Of a stretch of DNA of 64,000 nucleotides, positions 36,701 through 44,529 are shown piece after piece. Where the stretch lies: contig CAKVAO010000003.1 of the NCBI GenBank assembly GCA_934725355.1, forward strand, positions 1 through 64,000, given 5' to 3'. The notes under the pieces were generated by a model. That model saw only the letters and a program-made list of their open reading frames with translations, did no database searches and had not been told where the DNA came from. Every line of letters starts with the position of its first letter. The first letter of the stretch is position 1. Origin of the DNA: an uncultured Candidatus Saccharibacteria bacterium. GTDB taxonomy: Bacteria > Patescibacteriota > Saccharimonadia > Saccharimonadales > Saccharimonadaceae. Made by a program: the position numbers and the translations under genes.

Positions 36701-37193
36701 TTTTGGCACCATATAGTTTCTTGCCGTTAAGTTCGCCATCAGCAGTAAAGAATGCCCCAGATGAGCGAATTAGCTGCGACACTACAACACGCTCAGATCC
36801 ATTAATAATGAATGTACCGCGATCAGTCATCCACGGATAGTCGCCTAGATAAAGCTCGCTTTCTTTAACTTCACCAGTAGCACGATTCATCAACTCGACG
36901 TTGACGTACAGAGGTGCTTCATAACTAGCGTTATCTCGGATTGCTTCACGGTCGGTTAATTTTGGATCGCCGAAACGATATTTCCCGAAGGTTAAACTTA
37001 ACTTCTGCCCAGTGTAATCCTCAATTGGATTAACTTCCTGGAATACATCACCTAGACCGGTTTTTACCAAATCGCTCCAGGATTTTTTAAGGTGGCCAAC
37101 CAGATCAGGCAGGTCTAGGACCTTGTGCTCTGGTGTGAAGTAGGTGCGTTTTGTCACACCATTCACAACCACATTGTTTCTCGCATCTGCCAC
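33768..37193 (-). CDS. rpoB: RNA polymerase beta subunit
   Basis: 1141 aa, compact and without the large lineage inserts of some bacteria. The rifampicin region reads SQLSQFMDQANPVSELSHKR then RLSSMGPGG, so the His and the Ser at E. coli positions 526 and 531 are kept. The C-terminal clamp contains KAHNGGQRFGEMEVWALEA. A tail of about 30 mostly acidic residues ends the protein. It starts with GTG 37193 after GAGGAG. A leader of about 160 bases with alternative pairings precedes it. rpoC follows directly. Confidence 0.97.
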   Translation of the reverse strand: MADARNNVVVNGVTKRTYFTPEHKVLDLPDLVGHLKKSWSDLVKTGLGDVFQEVNPIEDYTGQKLSLTFGKYRFGDPKLTDREAIRDNASYEAPLYVNVELMNRATGEVKESELYLGDYPWMTDRGTFIINGSERVVVSQLIRSSGAFFTADGELNGKKLYGAKIIPGRGAWFEFETDKNGVIYVKIDRRRKVPVTTLLRALGYGTNAKLKELFAKVDTGDSSFIDATIEKDPARSTNEALIEVFRKIRPGDLATVDNAKGMIERMFFDFKRFDISRVGRYKMNQRLADIKKELGMTPEVPNTPENRVLLMDDLVAIVAEIIRLNNTQGDPDDIDAFYNRRVRLVGELVARQFRVGLLRLERNVRDRMSIADLDNVTPASLINARPIVAAVREFFASSQLSQFMDQANPVSELSHKRRLSSMGPGGLVRERAGIEVRDIHPTHYSRVCIIETPEGANVGLVLNLASYARINDYGFIEAPYRKVVNGKVTDDVVYMDAAQEEKETIAESSVELNEDGTFKDDRVDARRHLRPETVDVEDVTYMDADSMQVIGTTAALIPFVEKSRIDRNLMGANMQRQAVPLVRPTAPIVGTGIEHDLAMNTPALTVAEQDGEVIKADADEVKVKYADDKIGVYHPTHFVKSNEDRSFNERTVVTRGQKVVKGQPLVEGASVADGEIALGRDLVVAYMPWKGYNMDDSIIISRRLVEDDSLTSINITSSMVEVRDTKLGPEIVTRDIPNASEDALRNLDENGIITVGSEVKPGDVLVGKITPKGEQELSSEERLLRAIFGEKAKDVRDTSHRVGRSEGGKVVAVKIFDRESGYELKAGVLKQIEIFIAQTRKIQVGDKLAGRYGNKGVVARILNEEDMPYMADGTPVDMILNPMGVPSRMNLGQLFEVHIGMAARALGYKVATPAFRGIPNETIANELEKAGYDRSGKVQLFDGRTGDPFQEKTTVGVMYMIKLHHMVTDKIHARSTGPYTMVTQQPLGGKAHNGGQRFGEMEVWALEAYGAATTLQEMITIKSDDVKGRARAYEEIIKGEPIEGPDIPEGFKVLVKELQGLGLRVDLIKNDELEDAENVVTQKGTGGRLNELDENAAGETVDPSDVTEEDDNVTVMPDDDEENPEDLSDSDDNNVNKEEEA

Positions 37194-37357
37194 GAGTTAT
37201 ACTCCTCTTCCTTAAGTTTACTCTGTTGGCTGAAGGATTCTAATTCTGCTTTCTGGCGTAGTATGACGTTATCAGTAGTGTAGGATAAGTCGCACGCCAC
37301 AAGACCCCGCCCTTGCCACAAGCGGGCTCTATAAAACAGAATTACACTACTTCATTG
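37194..37357 (-). promoter_or_regulatory. Structured 5' leader of the rpoBC mRNA
   Basis: In the leftward transcript, AGTAGTGTA (37351-37343) can pair with TACACTACT (37282-37274), enclosing a GC-rich CCCGC/GCGGG hairpin. The overlapping TAATTCTG (37344-37337) can instead pair with CAGAATTA (37248-37241) further downstream. The two helices share bases and are in pseudoknot order, so they compete or form a pseudoknot. The region contains no ORF of note. Confidence 0.5.
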
Positions 37358-37363
37358 ATAGAT

Positions 37364-37393
37364 AATATAGTACATTAAACCCCTAATTGTCAA
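37364..37393 (-). promoter_or_regulatory. Promoter of rpoBC
   Basis: Leftward TTGACA (37388-37393), 18-base spacer, TATATT (37364-37369); start expected near 37357. Confidence 0.75.
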
Positions 37394-37480
37394 TGATTTT
37401 ATAGTTCGAAGTTTAGCCAGCGCCGCCAGTTGTTCGGCTACGTGGCTTTTACCATAACCCATCAAAGTATCGAATAGCAG

Positions 37481-37507
37481 TAAGCCCCAGCGTAATGCCG
37501 GGGCTTA
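37481..37507 (-). terminator. Hairpin after the 61-aa gene
   Basis: 8-bp perfect stem TAAGCCCC/GGGGCTTA with a 10- to 11-base loop, but only a poor T tract leftwards. It may be a weak terminator or an RNA-stabilising hairpin. Confidence 0.45.
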
Positions 37508-37558
37508 AGTAGGTGCTAACTAATCGTAAGCGCAATAGGGCATTATTGGCGCCTGTGA

Positions 37559-37744
37559 TTAATCCACTTTGATATGCGTTCCTTTGCCTGCCGTAGCAGA
37601 TCTAAACGCAGAGAATCCTTGTGCAAGCAACGGCGCAATCTCGTTAAAATACTCAATATGCTTCTCTGCCGCTTCGCCAAAGGTCATATTCTCGTCGTAT
37701 CCCTCAAGAATTTCGCGACCGTTCAGACATCCAAGTCTAGCCAT
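37559..37744 (-). CDS. Hypothetical 61-aa protein with an ideal ribosome binding site
   Basis: It starts MARLGCLNGREILEGYDENM, continues with a helical stretch and ends in GKGTHIKVD. AAAGGAGGTG lies eight bases before ATG 37744, the best Shine-Dalgarno match in the window; it decides against the GTG three codons earlier, which overlaps it. There is no signal peptide or membrane segment. A TATAAT promoter near 37896 would give a leader of about 145 bases with hairpins. Function unknown; the expression signals suggest an abundant small protein. Confidence 0.6.
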   Translation of the reverse strand: MARLGCLNGREILEGYDENMTFGEAAEKHIEYFNEIAPLLAQGFSAFRSATAGKGTHIKVD

Positions 37745-37903
37745 CAAACTCACCTCCTTTCAGCCGAATATGTATGGTAGTTCGCGATACATTACAGCTT
37801 TACCAGATTCATGCTATGATTAGCAGTTTCGCTAATGATGTTTGTCGTAGATATCCTCCTAACGATGTGCGTTTCTGCATTAAATGCAGGAACTATTGTA
37901 TTA
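37745..37903 (-). promoter_or_regulatory. Promoter and leader of the 61-aa gene
   Basis: Leftward TTGTAT, 18 bases, then TATAAT near 37896-37901. The transcript begins close to a 7-bp palindrome CTGCATT-A-AATGCAG, then carries a second SD-like AGGAGGATATC with no normal start codon after it, and a TTAGC/GCTAA hairpin. It could be a regulated leader; I do not recognise a riboswitch class. Confidence 0.35.
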
Positions 37904-37914
37904 TACGATATTGA

Positions 37915-38424
37915 CTATATCAGATACAAATTCATGCCATTTTTAGTGACTACACAATTTAGATCGGGAATATCAAAAGCGAAGCTAACGATTTTCAGCT
38001 GCGCGCACTGCAAATGCGACTTTTGCGCTTTTAGATATTTCAACACGTCATCCATAATGCGTTCAACACCGAATATATAAACCACAGTAGTGTCCGCTGG
38101 CAAATCAGCCTGCAGAAAGTTACAGCAGTAAATCTTAGTGATTTTGCGGTAACGAATTAGACGCAGACGCGATATTAATGTTAATACTGGATTAATTTCA
38201 TAGCCAGTTACGCCTTTAGCACCACGCTGTGCCGCTAGCTTCAGCACCACTCCATCGCCCGAGCCTAAATCTGCTACAACATCACACTTACTAACTCCAG
38301 CTAATTCCAAGCCATCACGTACCCAGATTTTACGAGTTGGTAGATACGGTGCACCAAACAGTATGCCATACCCAATAAAAACTGCAATCGCCAACAAAAT
38401 AACCAAAAACATATCTAAACTCAA
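37915..38424 (-). CDS. Membrane-anchored class I SAM methyltransferase (FAM173-like)
   Basis: 169 aa. One N-terminal membrane helix (about 5-26) is followed by a small methyltransferase domain with SAM motif VVADLGSGDGVVL and GYEINPVL. This order resembles the FAM173/ATPSCKMT lysine methyltransferase family; the match is by eye only. The proposed TTG start overlaps the TGA of the acyltransferase gene; ATG 38412 (MFLVILL) is an alternative. It is the last gene of a three-gene operon with the acyltransferase and the SGNH hydrolase. Confidence 0.65.
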   Translation of the reverse strand: MSLDMFLVILLAIAVFIGYGILFGAPYLPTRKIWVRDGLELAGVSKCDVVADLGSGDGVVLKLAAQRGAKGVTGYEINPVLTLISRLRLIRYRKITKIYCCNFLQADLPADTTVVYIFGVERIMDDVLKYLKAQKSHLQCAQLKIVSFAFDIPDLNCVVTKNGMNLYLI

Positions 38425-39236
38425 CTCATTACCGGTGGCACGCCATATAAATGGTCGAATTCAGCATTCGAAATCTCGCTACCGTCCTCTAATATATGCG
38501 TATTCTTATATTTTAATTTAATATAGCTATCATCGTATTTAGCACCCAATAGCCCGGCAATACCAAGCATTGCCACTTTGGTTAGCCCACGCATAATTTC
38601 AAGGCGCCGGCTATGATCGCCTTCGAATTGACGATAGTCTGATAGCTGCTTGGTATAATCAATGGGTTGCCCAACGGTAATATCAACACGACCCGCCTGT
38701 CGTGGATCAAAATTGTCGCGATCGATATTCGCAATATCGACATTATTAACAGCCACAGGCACCAAATTAGGCTTCACATCATCAGTCGCAGCACCTAAAA
38801 TAATCCTAGCGGCGCCGGTAAAGCCCTTATGCACCATGCCATCACGCTCGTAGCCACCTTCTGGCATAATTAAAACCGATTCAAGATTCTGTAACACCAG
38901 CCGTGCCGCACGAATGCCAATGTCACGACGATAGTTTCCCCCTTCAATGGTACACTCAATTGGCAAAGCCTCTAAATACCGCCCAATCGCCGCACGTTTA
39001 GAACGCTTGTCTGGCGTTGATATACCCCACACCGAACGCGAACTAATTATCGGATGTACATCGTCCTTATCAACAACCGCAGCCGGGATAGAAAAAGCAT
39101 CAATAATACCTTGATGATTCGCTACTATTAACGAAGGGCGACCATTGTCTGGATAATTATCGATTCCATTAACCGACATATCAAATTGCTCACGCAGCTG
39201 CTCTAGCTGACTACGATTTTTACTCCAGCGCTCCAC
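38421..39236 (-). CDS. PlsC-like 1-acylglycerol-phosphate acyltransferase
   Basis: 271 aa. The catalytic HX4D box is NHQGIIDAF, and the second conserved block is IMPEGGYERDG, corresponding to the phosphate-binding EGTRS region. These enzymes transfer acyl chains to lysophospholipids at the membrane. It overlaps the upstream SGNH gene by one base and the downstream methyltransferase by four. It ends with TGA, confirming that TGA is a stop. The acyl donor is unknown; such small genomes often import fatty acids. Confidence 0.8.
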   Translation of the reverse strand: MERWSKNRSQLEQLREQFDMSVNGIDNYPDNGRPSLIVANHQGIIDAFSIPAAVVDKDDVHPIISSRSVWGISTPDKRSKRAAIGRYLEALPIECTIEGGNYRRDIGIRAARLVLQNLESVLIMPEGGYERDGMVHKGFTGAARIILGAATDDVKPNLVPVAVNNVDIANIDRDNFDPRQAGRVDITVGQPIDYTKQLSDYRQFEGDHSRRLEIMRGLTKVAMLGIAGLLGAKYDDSYIKLKYKNTHILEDGSEISNAEFDHLYGVPPVMS

Positions 39237-39865
39237 TATAGGCCTCGATTTCGTAGCTCACTTAAAACAAAATCAGCCATTTTGCGATGCCCCACTGCTG
39301 AAAGATGCACGCCGTCGTCGGTTAGGTCTAAGTCACCAGGGTATTCCATCGTATCTATAGGTAGTTTGGATAATCGAGCATTTAAAAGCTGGCGCTTATC
39401 TTCGCTGCTAGGATTAAATACTAGGTCATTAACGTCCTGGCGTTTAATATTCGGTGGCAACAGATAGATGATTTTAGGCATTTTATCATCCACAAAATAT
39501 TTGGTGTTATCTGGGTCCACATAATCCGCCTGAATCCGATTTGTATACCACAGCAGATCACTAGCAATCTGATCAATTCCTCGATGATACCGCGCCTGTA
39601 GATCATTGGTACCGAGCGCAATAATGATTACATCAACTGGCGCCGCCGATCGCCACACACCGTAAAACAGTGATCGTCCGTTCTTGTGTGGCTTATCACT
39701 GTCAAAATCGCCCGCCACACGACCGTTGAGCCCCGATTGGATTACCTGGTATTGGTCGCCTAGTTTATTGCTAACAATATCCGCCCAACGCACAGCCGCA
39801 CGCTGGTTGCCATAAAAATAATCACCCCAAACATTGGAGTCTCCGTATATTAAAACCCTCCTCAT
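39236..39865 (-). CDS. Cytoplasmic SGNH/GDSL hydrolase
   Basis: 209 aa with all four SGNH blocks: GDSN at 8-11 (Ser 10), GLNGR, ALGTNDL and DDGVHLSAVGH. It has no export signal, unlike the hydrolase at 12417. Length and motifs fit the lysophospholipase/arylesterase (TesA-like) group. It is the first gene of an operon with a PlsC-like acyltransferase, so it may deacylate lipids that its neighbour acylates. TATAAT at 39876-39881, ten bases before the ATG, predicts a nearly leaderless mRNA. Confidence 0.8.
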   Translation of the reverse strand: MRRVLIYGDSNVWGDYFYGNQRAAVRWADIVSNKLGDQYQVIQSGLNGRVAGDFDSDKPHKNGRSLFYGVWRSAAPVDVIIIALGTNDLQARYHRGIDQIASDLLWYTNRIQADYVDPDNTKYFVDDKMPKIIYLLPPNIKRQDVNDLVFNPSSEDKRQLLNARLSKLPIDTMEYPGDLDLTDDGVHLSAVGHRKMADFVLSELRNRGL

Positions 39866-39955
39866 TACGCTAACGATTATAACTGCGCCTATGGTTATCC
39901 GTCAAGGTGTTGCCGCTATCTATAGCGTACATTATAATATGCAGTAGAGGAGACT

Positions 39956-40609
39956 ATGACATACAAGAGAGTTTTTATTGATGGACTAACCAAACAACCA
40001 AACAAGAGGCTAAACTATGAAACTATTAAAATTGATGACCCGCTAGAGAACCCCGATTTCGCTATACAGGGTCCACGACCAAACGATCAGGTCGTCAACT
40101 GGGATGAGTTTTATATCACAATGGCATGGTTGCTAGCTCAGCTGCGGTCTAAAGAACCCAAGACTCGTGTCGGTTGCATCATTACCGACTCAAAGCACCA
40201 CATTTTAACTACCGGCTACAATGGCACACCACGTGGAGTCGATGATGCTAACATGGTTTACAACAACGACCACAGTTATCCGGTTCAGTACACCAAGGAT
40301 AGCTGCGTTATTCACGCTGAATGTAATGCACTATACAATTTCGTCGGCGTTAGTCAAAACCTACAGAATGCAACCTTATATAGTACATTATTTCCCTGCA
40401 TGGACTGCAGCAAGGCCATTGTCTCATATGGTATAGGTCGCGTGGTCTTTATGGAACCACCTCGTCGCCCAAACGACGGGCAAACACAGGCAGCCATCCT
40501 TAACCTGAAACGCGCTGGCATTCAGGTTGATCAAATCTTCCCTAGCCGTCGCACACTATTAATGAGTATCGATAAGCTAAACGATTTATTAAACGATTTA
40601 CCCGACTAA
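39956..40609 (+). CDS. Deoxycytidylate (dCMP) deaminase
   Basis: 217 aa. It converts dCMP to dUMP, feeding dTMP synthesis. The zinc site is IHAECNAL and FPCMDCSKAI, and TTGYNGTPRGVDD is the family's nucleotide-binding segment. The first 45 residues form an extension before the usual start of the domain (NWDEFYITMAWLLAQ). GAGGAG lies just before ATG 39956, supporting the long form. It converges with the dUTPase gene, which makes the same product from dUTP. Confidence 0.88.
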   Translation: MTYKRVFIDGLTKQPNKRLNYETIKIDDPLENPDFAIQGPRPNDQVVNWDEFYITMAWLLAQLRSKEPKTRVGCIITDSKHHILTTGYNGTPRGVDDANMVYNNDHSYPVQYTKDSCVIHAECNALYNFVGVSQNLQNATLYSTLFPCMDCSKAIVSYGIGRVVFMEPPRRPNDGQTQAAILNLKRAGIQVDQIFPSRRTLLMSIDKLNDLLNDLPD

Positions 40610-40624
40610 GTATCTACACTTAAA

Positions 40625-40655
40625 AAATAATCCCCTCGTAAGGGGATTATTTAGA
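40625..40655. terminator. Bidirectional terminator between dCMP deaminase and dut
   Basis: 11-bp stem AAATAATCCCC/GGGGATTATTT (40625-40635, 40642-40652) with A/T runs on both sides. Confidence 0.85.
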
Positions 40656-40666
40656 TTTAATTATAA

Positions 40667-41095
40667 TTAGTGTCCAGTCGAGCCGAAGCCGCCCTTGCCA
40701 CGTACGGTTTCATCTAGCTCTACTACCTCTACAGCAGTAGCTGCTGGCACTGGCATCAGTAGTAGCTGTAAAATACGGTCGCCTGCTTGGAAGTTCAAGG
40801 TATTTATACCACGATTGACTAGTTTTGCGACCACCTCGCCACGATAACCGGCGTCAATGACGCCCATGGTATTGGCTAGCGCCAGACCTTTTGATCCAGT
40901 TGACGAACGTGGCACCATTAGGCCTACATAGCCCGCCGGAATTGCCATTGCAAAACCCAGCGGTAACGACATCGTTGCGCCCGGCTCTAGCGTTACACTC
41001 TGCGGACTTACAATATCGAAGCCTGCGTCATCGGCATGAGCCTTAGCTGGTAGCTTTGGCGTATTAAGATTCTTTAGCTTTAAACTTAATTCCAT
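40667..41095 (-). CDS. dut: dUTP diphosphatase
   Basis: 142 aa trimeric dUTPase that hydrolyses dUTP to dUMP and keeps uracil out of DNA. All five motifs are present: ADDAGFDI, PRSSTGSKG, GVIDAGYRGEV (catalytic Asp), DRILQLLL and RGKGGFGSTGH. TATAAT at 41105-41110 lies nine bases before ATG 41095. It shares a terminator with the dCMP deaminase gene, so the two dUMP-forming enzymes face each other. Confidence 0.97.
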   Translation of the reverse strand: MELSLKLKNLNTPKLPAKAHADDAGFDIVSPQSVTLEPGATMSLPLGFAMAIPAGYVGLMVPRSSTGSKGLALANTMGVIDAGYRGEVVAKLVNRGINTLNFQAGDRILQLLLMPVPAATAVEVVELDETVRGKGGFGSTGH

Positions 41096-41174
41096 AACCG
41101 TTTTATTATACCATCCGAATCAACCGAAGCACCTTACTATTACCATCAAGATGAGATTTAGTCTGACAAAATGG

Positions 41175-41768
41175 CTATTTTGTTTCGACAATGTGGTCGA
41201 TCAAACCGTAAGTCTTAGCCTCTTTAGCAGTCATCCAGTAGTCGCGCTCCATATCGTTGCGAACTTTGTCGCGATCTTGACCAGTAGCAGAGGTTAAGAT
41301 ATCAATTAGCTCGTTCTTTAACTCCAAGCCTTCCTTAAGGTCAATTTCCATGTCAGTAATTTTACCCTTAGTACCACTAGCCACTTGGTGAATCATCGTG
41401 CGTGCATGAGGTAACATGTAGCGCTTGCCTTTAGTACCACTAGCCAGCAGCACTGCACCCATCGAAGCTTGTAGACCCACGCCGAATGTCGCCACATCAG
41501 ATTTTATTAGATTCATTGTATCCAAAATAGCTAACCCATCATAGACTGAACCACCGGGGCTATTGATATAGAAGTTAATATCATCATGATTTTGCTGGTC
41601 TAGGAACAATAGTTGTGCTACCACTAGATTAGCAGTCGCTGGATTAACTTCATCACCCAGAAAGACAATGCGGTCTTTTAATAGGCGTGAATAGATGTCA
41701 TAGGCGCGCTCACCATCGTAGGATTTTTCTATGATAGTTGGCACTAAGTAATTTGTCGGTTTATTCAT
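41175..41768 (-). CDS. clpP: ATP-dependent Clp protease proteolytic subunit
   Basis: 197 aa serine protease that forms a double heptamer and degrades proteins fed by ClpC. The catalytic Ser 102 is in LQASMGAVLLASG and His 127 in ARTMIHQ; the Asp follows in the C-terminal part. ATG 41768 lies six bases from the -10 box, so the mRNA is leaderless; a TTG at 41792 would lie inside CIRCE. Repressed by HrcA together with clpC at 48444. Confidence 0.97.
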   Translation of the reverse strand: MNKPTNYLVPTIIEKSYDGERAYDIYSRLLKDRIVFLGDEVNPATANLVVAQLLFLDQQNHDDINFYINSPGGSVYDGLAILDTMNLIKSDVATFGVGLQASMGAVLLASGTKGKRYMLPHARTMIHQVASGTKGKITDMEIDLKEGLELKNELIDILTSATGQDRDKVRNDMERDYWMTAKEAKTYGLIDHIVETK

Positions 41769-41774
41769 AACTCT

Positions 41775-41812
41775 AGCATAACAAATTAGCACTCTATTGT
41801 CTAGAGTGCTAA
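41775..41812 (-). promoter_or_regulatory. CIRCE operator and promoter of clpP
   Basis: Perfect CIRCE (41786-41812). Leftward -35 TAGACA (41798-41803) fills the last six spacer bases, and -10 TATGCT is at 41775-41780. Confidence 0.93.
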
Positions 41813-41880
41813 TTAATATATTTTCTTTTACTCGTCTATGCGAACTAATCTATAGTCGTCACCGACACAAAATCCGTATG

Positions 41881-43164
41881 TTACTTACCGGCTAATTCTA
41901 CCAACTTTGCCATAGCTTTTTCAGTAGCTAACTGCTGGGCAATCTGACGGGTGTATTCTGGTGTCTCGAACTGTTTACGAATATTCTCGTTGGTGTATCG
42001 ATCGAGAATTTTGTCACGATAGTCCTTGATCTCTTCGGCAGTCACCTCGATGTGATTGTCTTTGGCAAATTGACTAATGACTAGACTATTGCGAACGCGC
42101 TTTTCAGCAGCTGGACGTAGCTCTTTCTTCTCCCACTCTTCCTTAGTCATACCTTTTTGCGATAGGTAGCCGTCTAAGTCTAGACCACGATACATCAGAC
42201 CTTGAGTAAATTGTTGCTCCATCTGTGGCAACTGATCCTTGATTAATACCCCTGGAACGTCGACATTAGATTTTTCAGCTAATTCACTCAATAAATCATC
42301 CTCAAACTTCTGGCGACTTTCTGCCTCTTGACTCTGCTCTAGATTCTTACGTACATCCTTCTTCAGATCATCCATGTTCTTAAAATCTGGGGCAATACCC
42401 TTTGCAAATTCATCATTTAGCTCTGGCAATTTTAATTCATTGACCTTGTTCAGTTTAACTTTGAACACTGACTTCTGTCCTGCCAGCTCTTTGGCGCCGT
42501 ATTCTTCTGGGAATGTTACATTAACGTCAAATTCTTCACCTGCCTTATGACCTTCAATACCCTCTTCAAAACCTGGGATAAAGGCTCCACTACCAAGCTT
42601 TAGCTCATAATCTTTAGCTTTACCACCTGCAAATTCTTTGCCGTTTAATAGCCCCGTAAAGTCAATGATTACTTCATCACCCTTCTTAGCAGCACGATCG
42701 ACCGCAGTCTTCTCGGCAGCGTTAGTACGCAGGCGCTCAATTACTTCGTTAACTTCTTTGTCTGCTACTTTGACTTCTGGACGCTTGGTCTCTAATTTTT
42801 TAACGTCAGCCAATTTAACTGGCGGCACAACTTCGATGGTTGCCGTATATTCGATCGTCTGATTTGGTACGTACTTAGTCAAGTTAATAACCGGCTGATC
42901 TAGCGGTTGGATATCTTCCTTGTCGATTAGCTCGACCAAGGTAGCATTAACAGCTTCGTTAATCTCGACATCCGCCACACGGGCTGGATCGATCGCGCGC
43001 TCTAGCACCTCCATCGGTACATGACCCTTGCGAAAACCTGACACCTTAGCATTTCTGCCTAGACTCTCCACGGCTTTATCATGGCACTGCTTAATCATAT
43101 CAGCAGGCACGACAATCGTGTATTCAAATTTATTCTTTTCAACTTCCTTCTTCTTGTAATCCAT
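41881..43164 (-). CDS. tig: Trigger factor
   Basis: 427 aa ribosome-bound chaperone and prolyl isomerase. The N-terminal ribosome-binding domain contains VSGFRKGHVPMEVLE. The FKBP-type domain runs from about 150 (GDEVIIDFTGLLNGKEF) to about 245, and a helical C-terminal domain follows. AGGAG lies just before ATG 43164, and TAAAAT nine bases before the start may be its own -10. hisS lies 27 bases upstream. Confidence 0.95.
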   Translation of the reverse strand: MDYKKKEVEKNKFEYTIVVPADMIKQCHDKAVESLGRNAKVSGFRKGHVPMEVLERAIDPARVADVEINEAVNATLVELIDKEDIQPLDQPVINLTKYVPNQTIEYTATIEVVPPVKLADVKKLETKRPEVKVADKEVNEVIERLRTNAAEKTAVDRAAKKGDEVIIDFTGLLNGKEFAGGKAKDYELKLGSGAFIPGFEEGIEGHKAGEEFDVNVTFPEEYGAKELAGQKSVFKVKLNKVNELKLPELNDEFAKGIAPDFKNMDDLKKDVRKNLEQSQEAESRQKFEDDLLSELAEKSNVDVPGVLIKDQLPQMEQQFTQGLMYRGLDLDGYLSQKGMTKEEWEKKELRPAAEKRVRNSLVISQFAKDNHIEVTAEEIKDYRDKILDRYTNENIRKQFETPEYTRQIAQQLATEKAMAKLVELAGK

Positions 43165-43191
43165 AACACTCCTATTTTATCAGATAACCGG

Positions 43192-44475
43192 TTAACCGTT
43201 AACTTTTGCTACTATTTGTTCAACAGATAGATGATCTTGTTCTCCGGTAGCTACATTCTTTAACTGCAATTGACCTGAGCGCGCCTCTTCTTCACCGATA
43301 AAGATCAACCACTTCGCACCCTGCTTAACAGCCGCCTTCATCTTCTTGTCCATCTTGCGATCTGTAATGTCAATCGCCACGTTAACGCCCGCCTGCCGTA
43401 AATCTGCAACATGCTTTCCGACTGATATTCCGTCAGTCAATGGAATGACATAAGTTGTGACTGTTGGTGGTAGTTCGGGAATCAAGTTATGCGCACGCAA
43501 GAACTCCATAAACATAGTCTCGCCTGGTGCAGCACCTACTACTGGCAAGGTTTCAACACCAAACATTGCAACTAACCCATCGTAGCGGCCACCGCCAAAC
43601 ATCGCCCGACGGTTTTCCGGAGCTTCGTCGAATGCCTCAAAAACAATACCTGTATAGTAATCAAAACCACGCATCAACCGCGGATCATAAACAGCATTGT
43701 TTACGCCTAATTGGCGCAGGTTACCCAATACCTCGATTACTGGTTTAACTGCGTCAGAATTTTTTACCGCATCAGGTAGCGTATCCAGGCTAGTCACTGC
43801 AATAATTTGATTGAGCTTATCAGCTGCATCCGCGTTATCACCAATGATTTCACGAGCTTGTACATCAAAAGCGTCGCGTGGCAATTTATCAAAGCGATCA
43901 AGCAGCTTAATCATTCGACCTGCTTGCTCATCATTTAGACCCAAGTAGTCCACCATGATATAGTTGGTTAAACGACGATCGTTGACCTTAATCGTGAACA
44001 TATCGTCTGTAGCGCCAAACTGTTTTACAATGTCATGGCTCATGTGAATTATTTCTGTATCGCCAGCTAGTCCTGGTACACCAAATAGGTCAAAATTTAA
44101 CTGCCAGAATTCACGTTCGCGACCATGCTGTGGCCGCTCGTAACGCATAAAGTTAGCAATGGAATAATAGCGCGCTGGTAACGGTGTCTCCTGACGCCGT
44201 GCTGCGATCATGCGCGTAACCGATGGCGTCATCTCTGGACGAATCGCTACCTTACGGCCACCACGGTCGTCAAAAGCGTAGGTCTGCTCGTTGGCAATTT
44301 CTTCACCACTTTTAGCAGCATATGTTTCTAGCGGCTCGAGCATAGGCGCCATATACTCTTGGTAGCCATAGCTTTCAACCACTTTACGCCAACCTGCAAA
44401 AATATAGTTGCGTAAACGCATGTCTGCAGGATAGAGGTCTCGCGACCCCTTGTAACTCGATAAACTCAAACTCAT
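43192..44475 (-). CDS. hisS: Histidyl-tRNA synthetase
   Basis: 427 aa class II synthetase. Motif 2 is MRYERPQHGREREFWQLNFDLFG, the histidine-specific blocks are YDPRLMRGFDYYTGIVFE and GGGRYDGL, and a C-terminal anticodon-binding domain follows (VTTYVIPLTDGISVGKHVADLR...). TATAAT at 44486-44491, ten bases before ATG 44475, suggests a short or absent leader. Confidence 0.97.
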   Translation of the reverse strand: MSLSLSSYKGSRDLYPADMRLRNYIFAGWRKVVESYGYQEYMAPMLEPLETYAAKSGEEIANEQTYAFDDRGGRKVAIRPEMTPSVTRMIAARRQETPLPARYYSIANFMRYERPQHGREREFWQLNFDLFGVPGLAGDTEIIHMSHDIVKQFGATDDMFTIKVNDRRLTNYIMVDYLGLNDEQAGRMIKLLDRFDKLPRDAFDVQAREIIGDNADAADKLNQIIAVTSLDTLPDAVKNSDAVKPVIEVLGNLRQLGVNNAVYDPRLMRGFDYYTGIVFEAFDEAPENRRAMFGGGRYDGLVAMFGVETLPVVGAAPGETMFMEFLRAHNLIPELPPTVTTYVIPLTDGISVGKHVADLRQAGVNVAIDITDRKMDKKMKAAVKQGAKWLIFIGEEEARSGQLQLKNVATGEQDHLSVEQIVAKVNG

Positions 44476-44529
44476 AACTATAGCTATTATAACATCCTAT
44501 GGATTATAGCCGGGTGATAGATTTAACTA

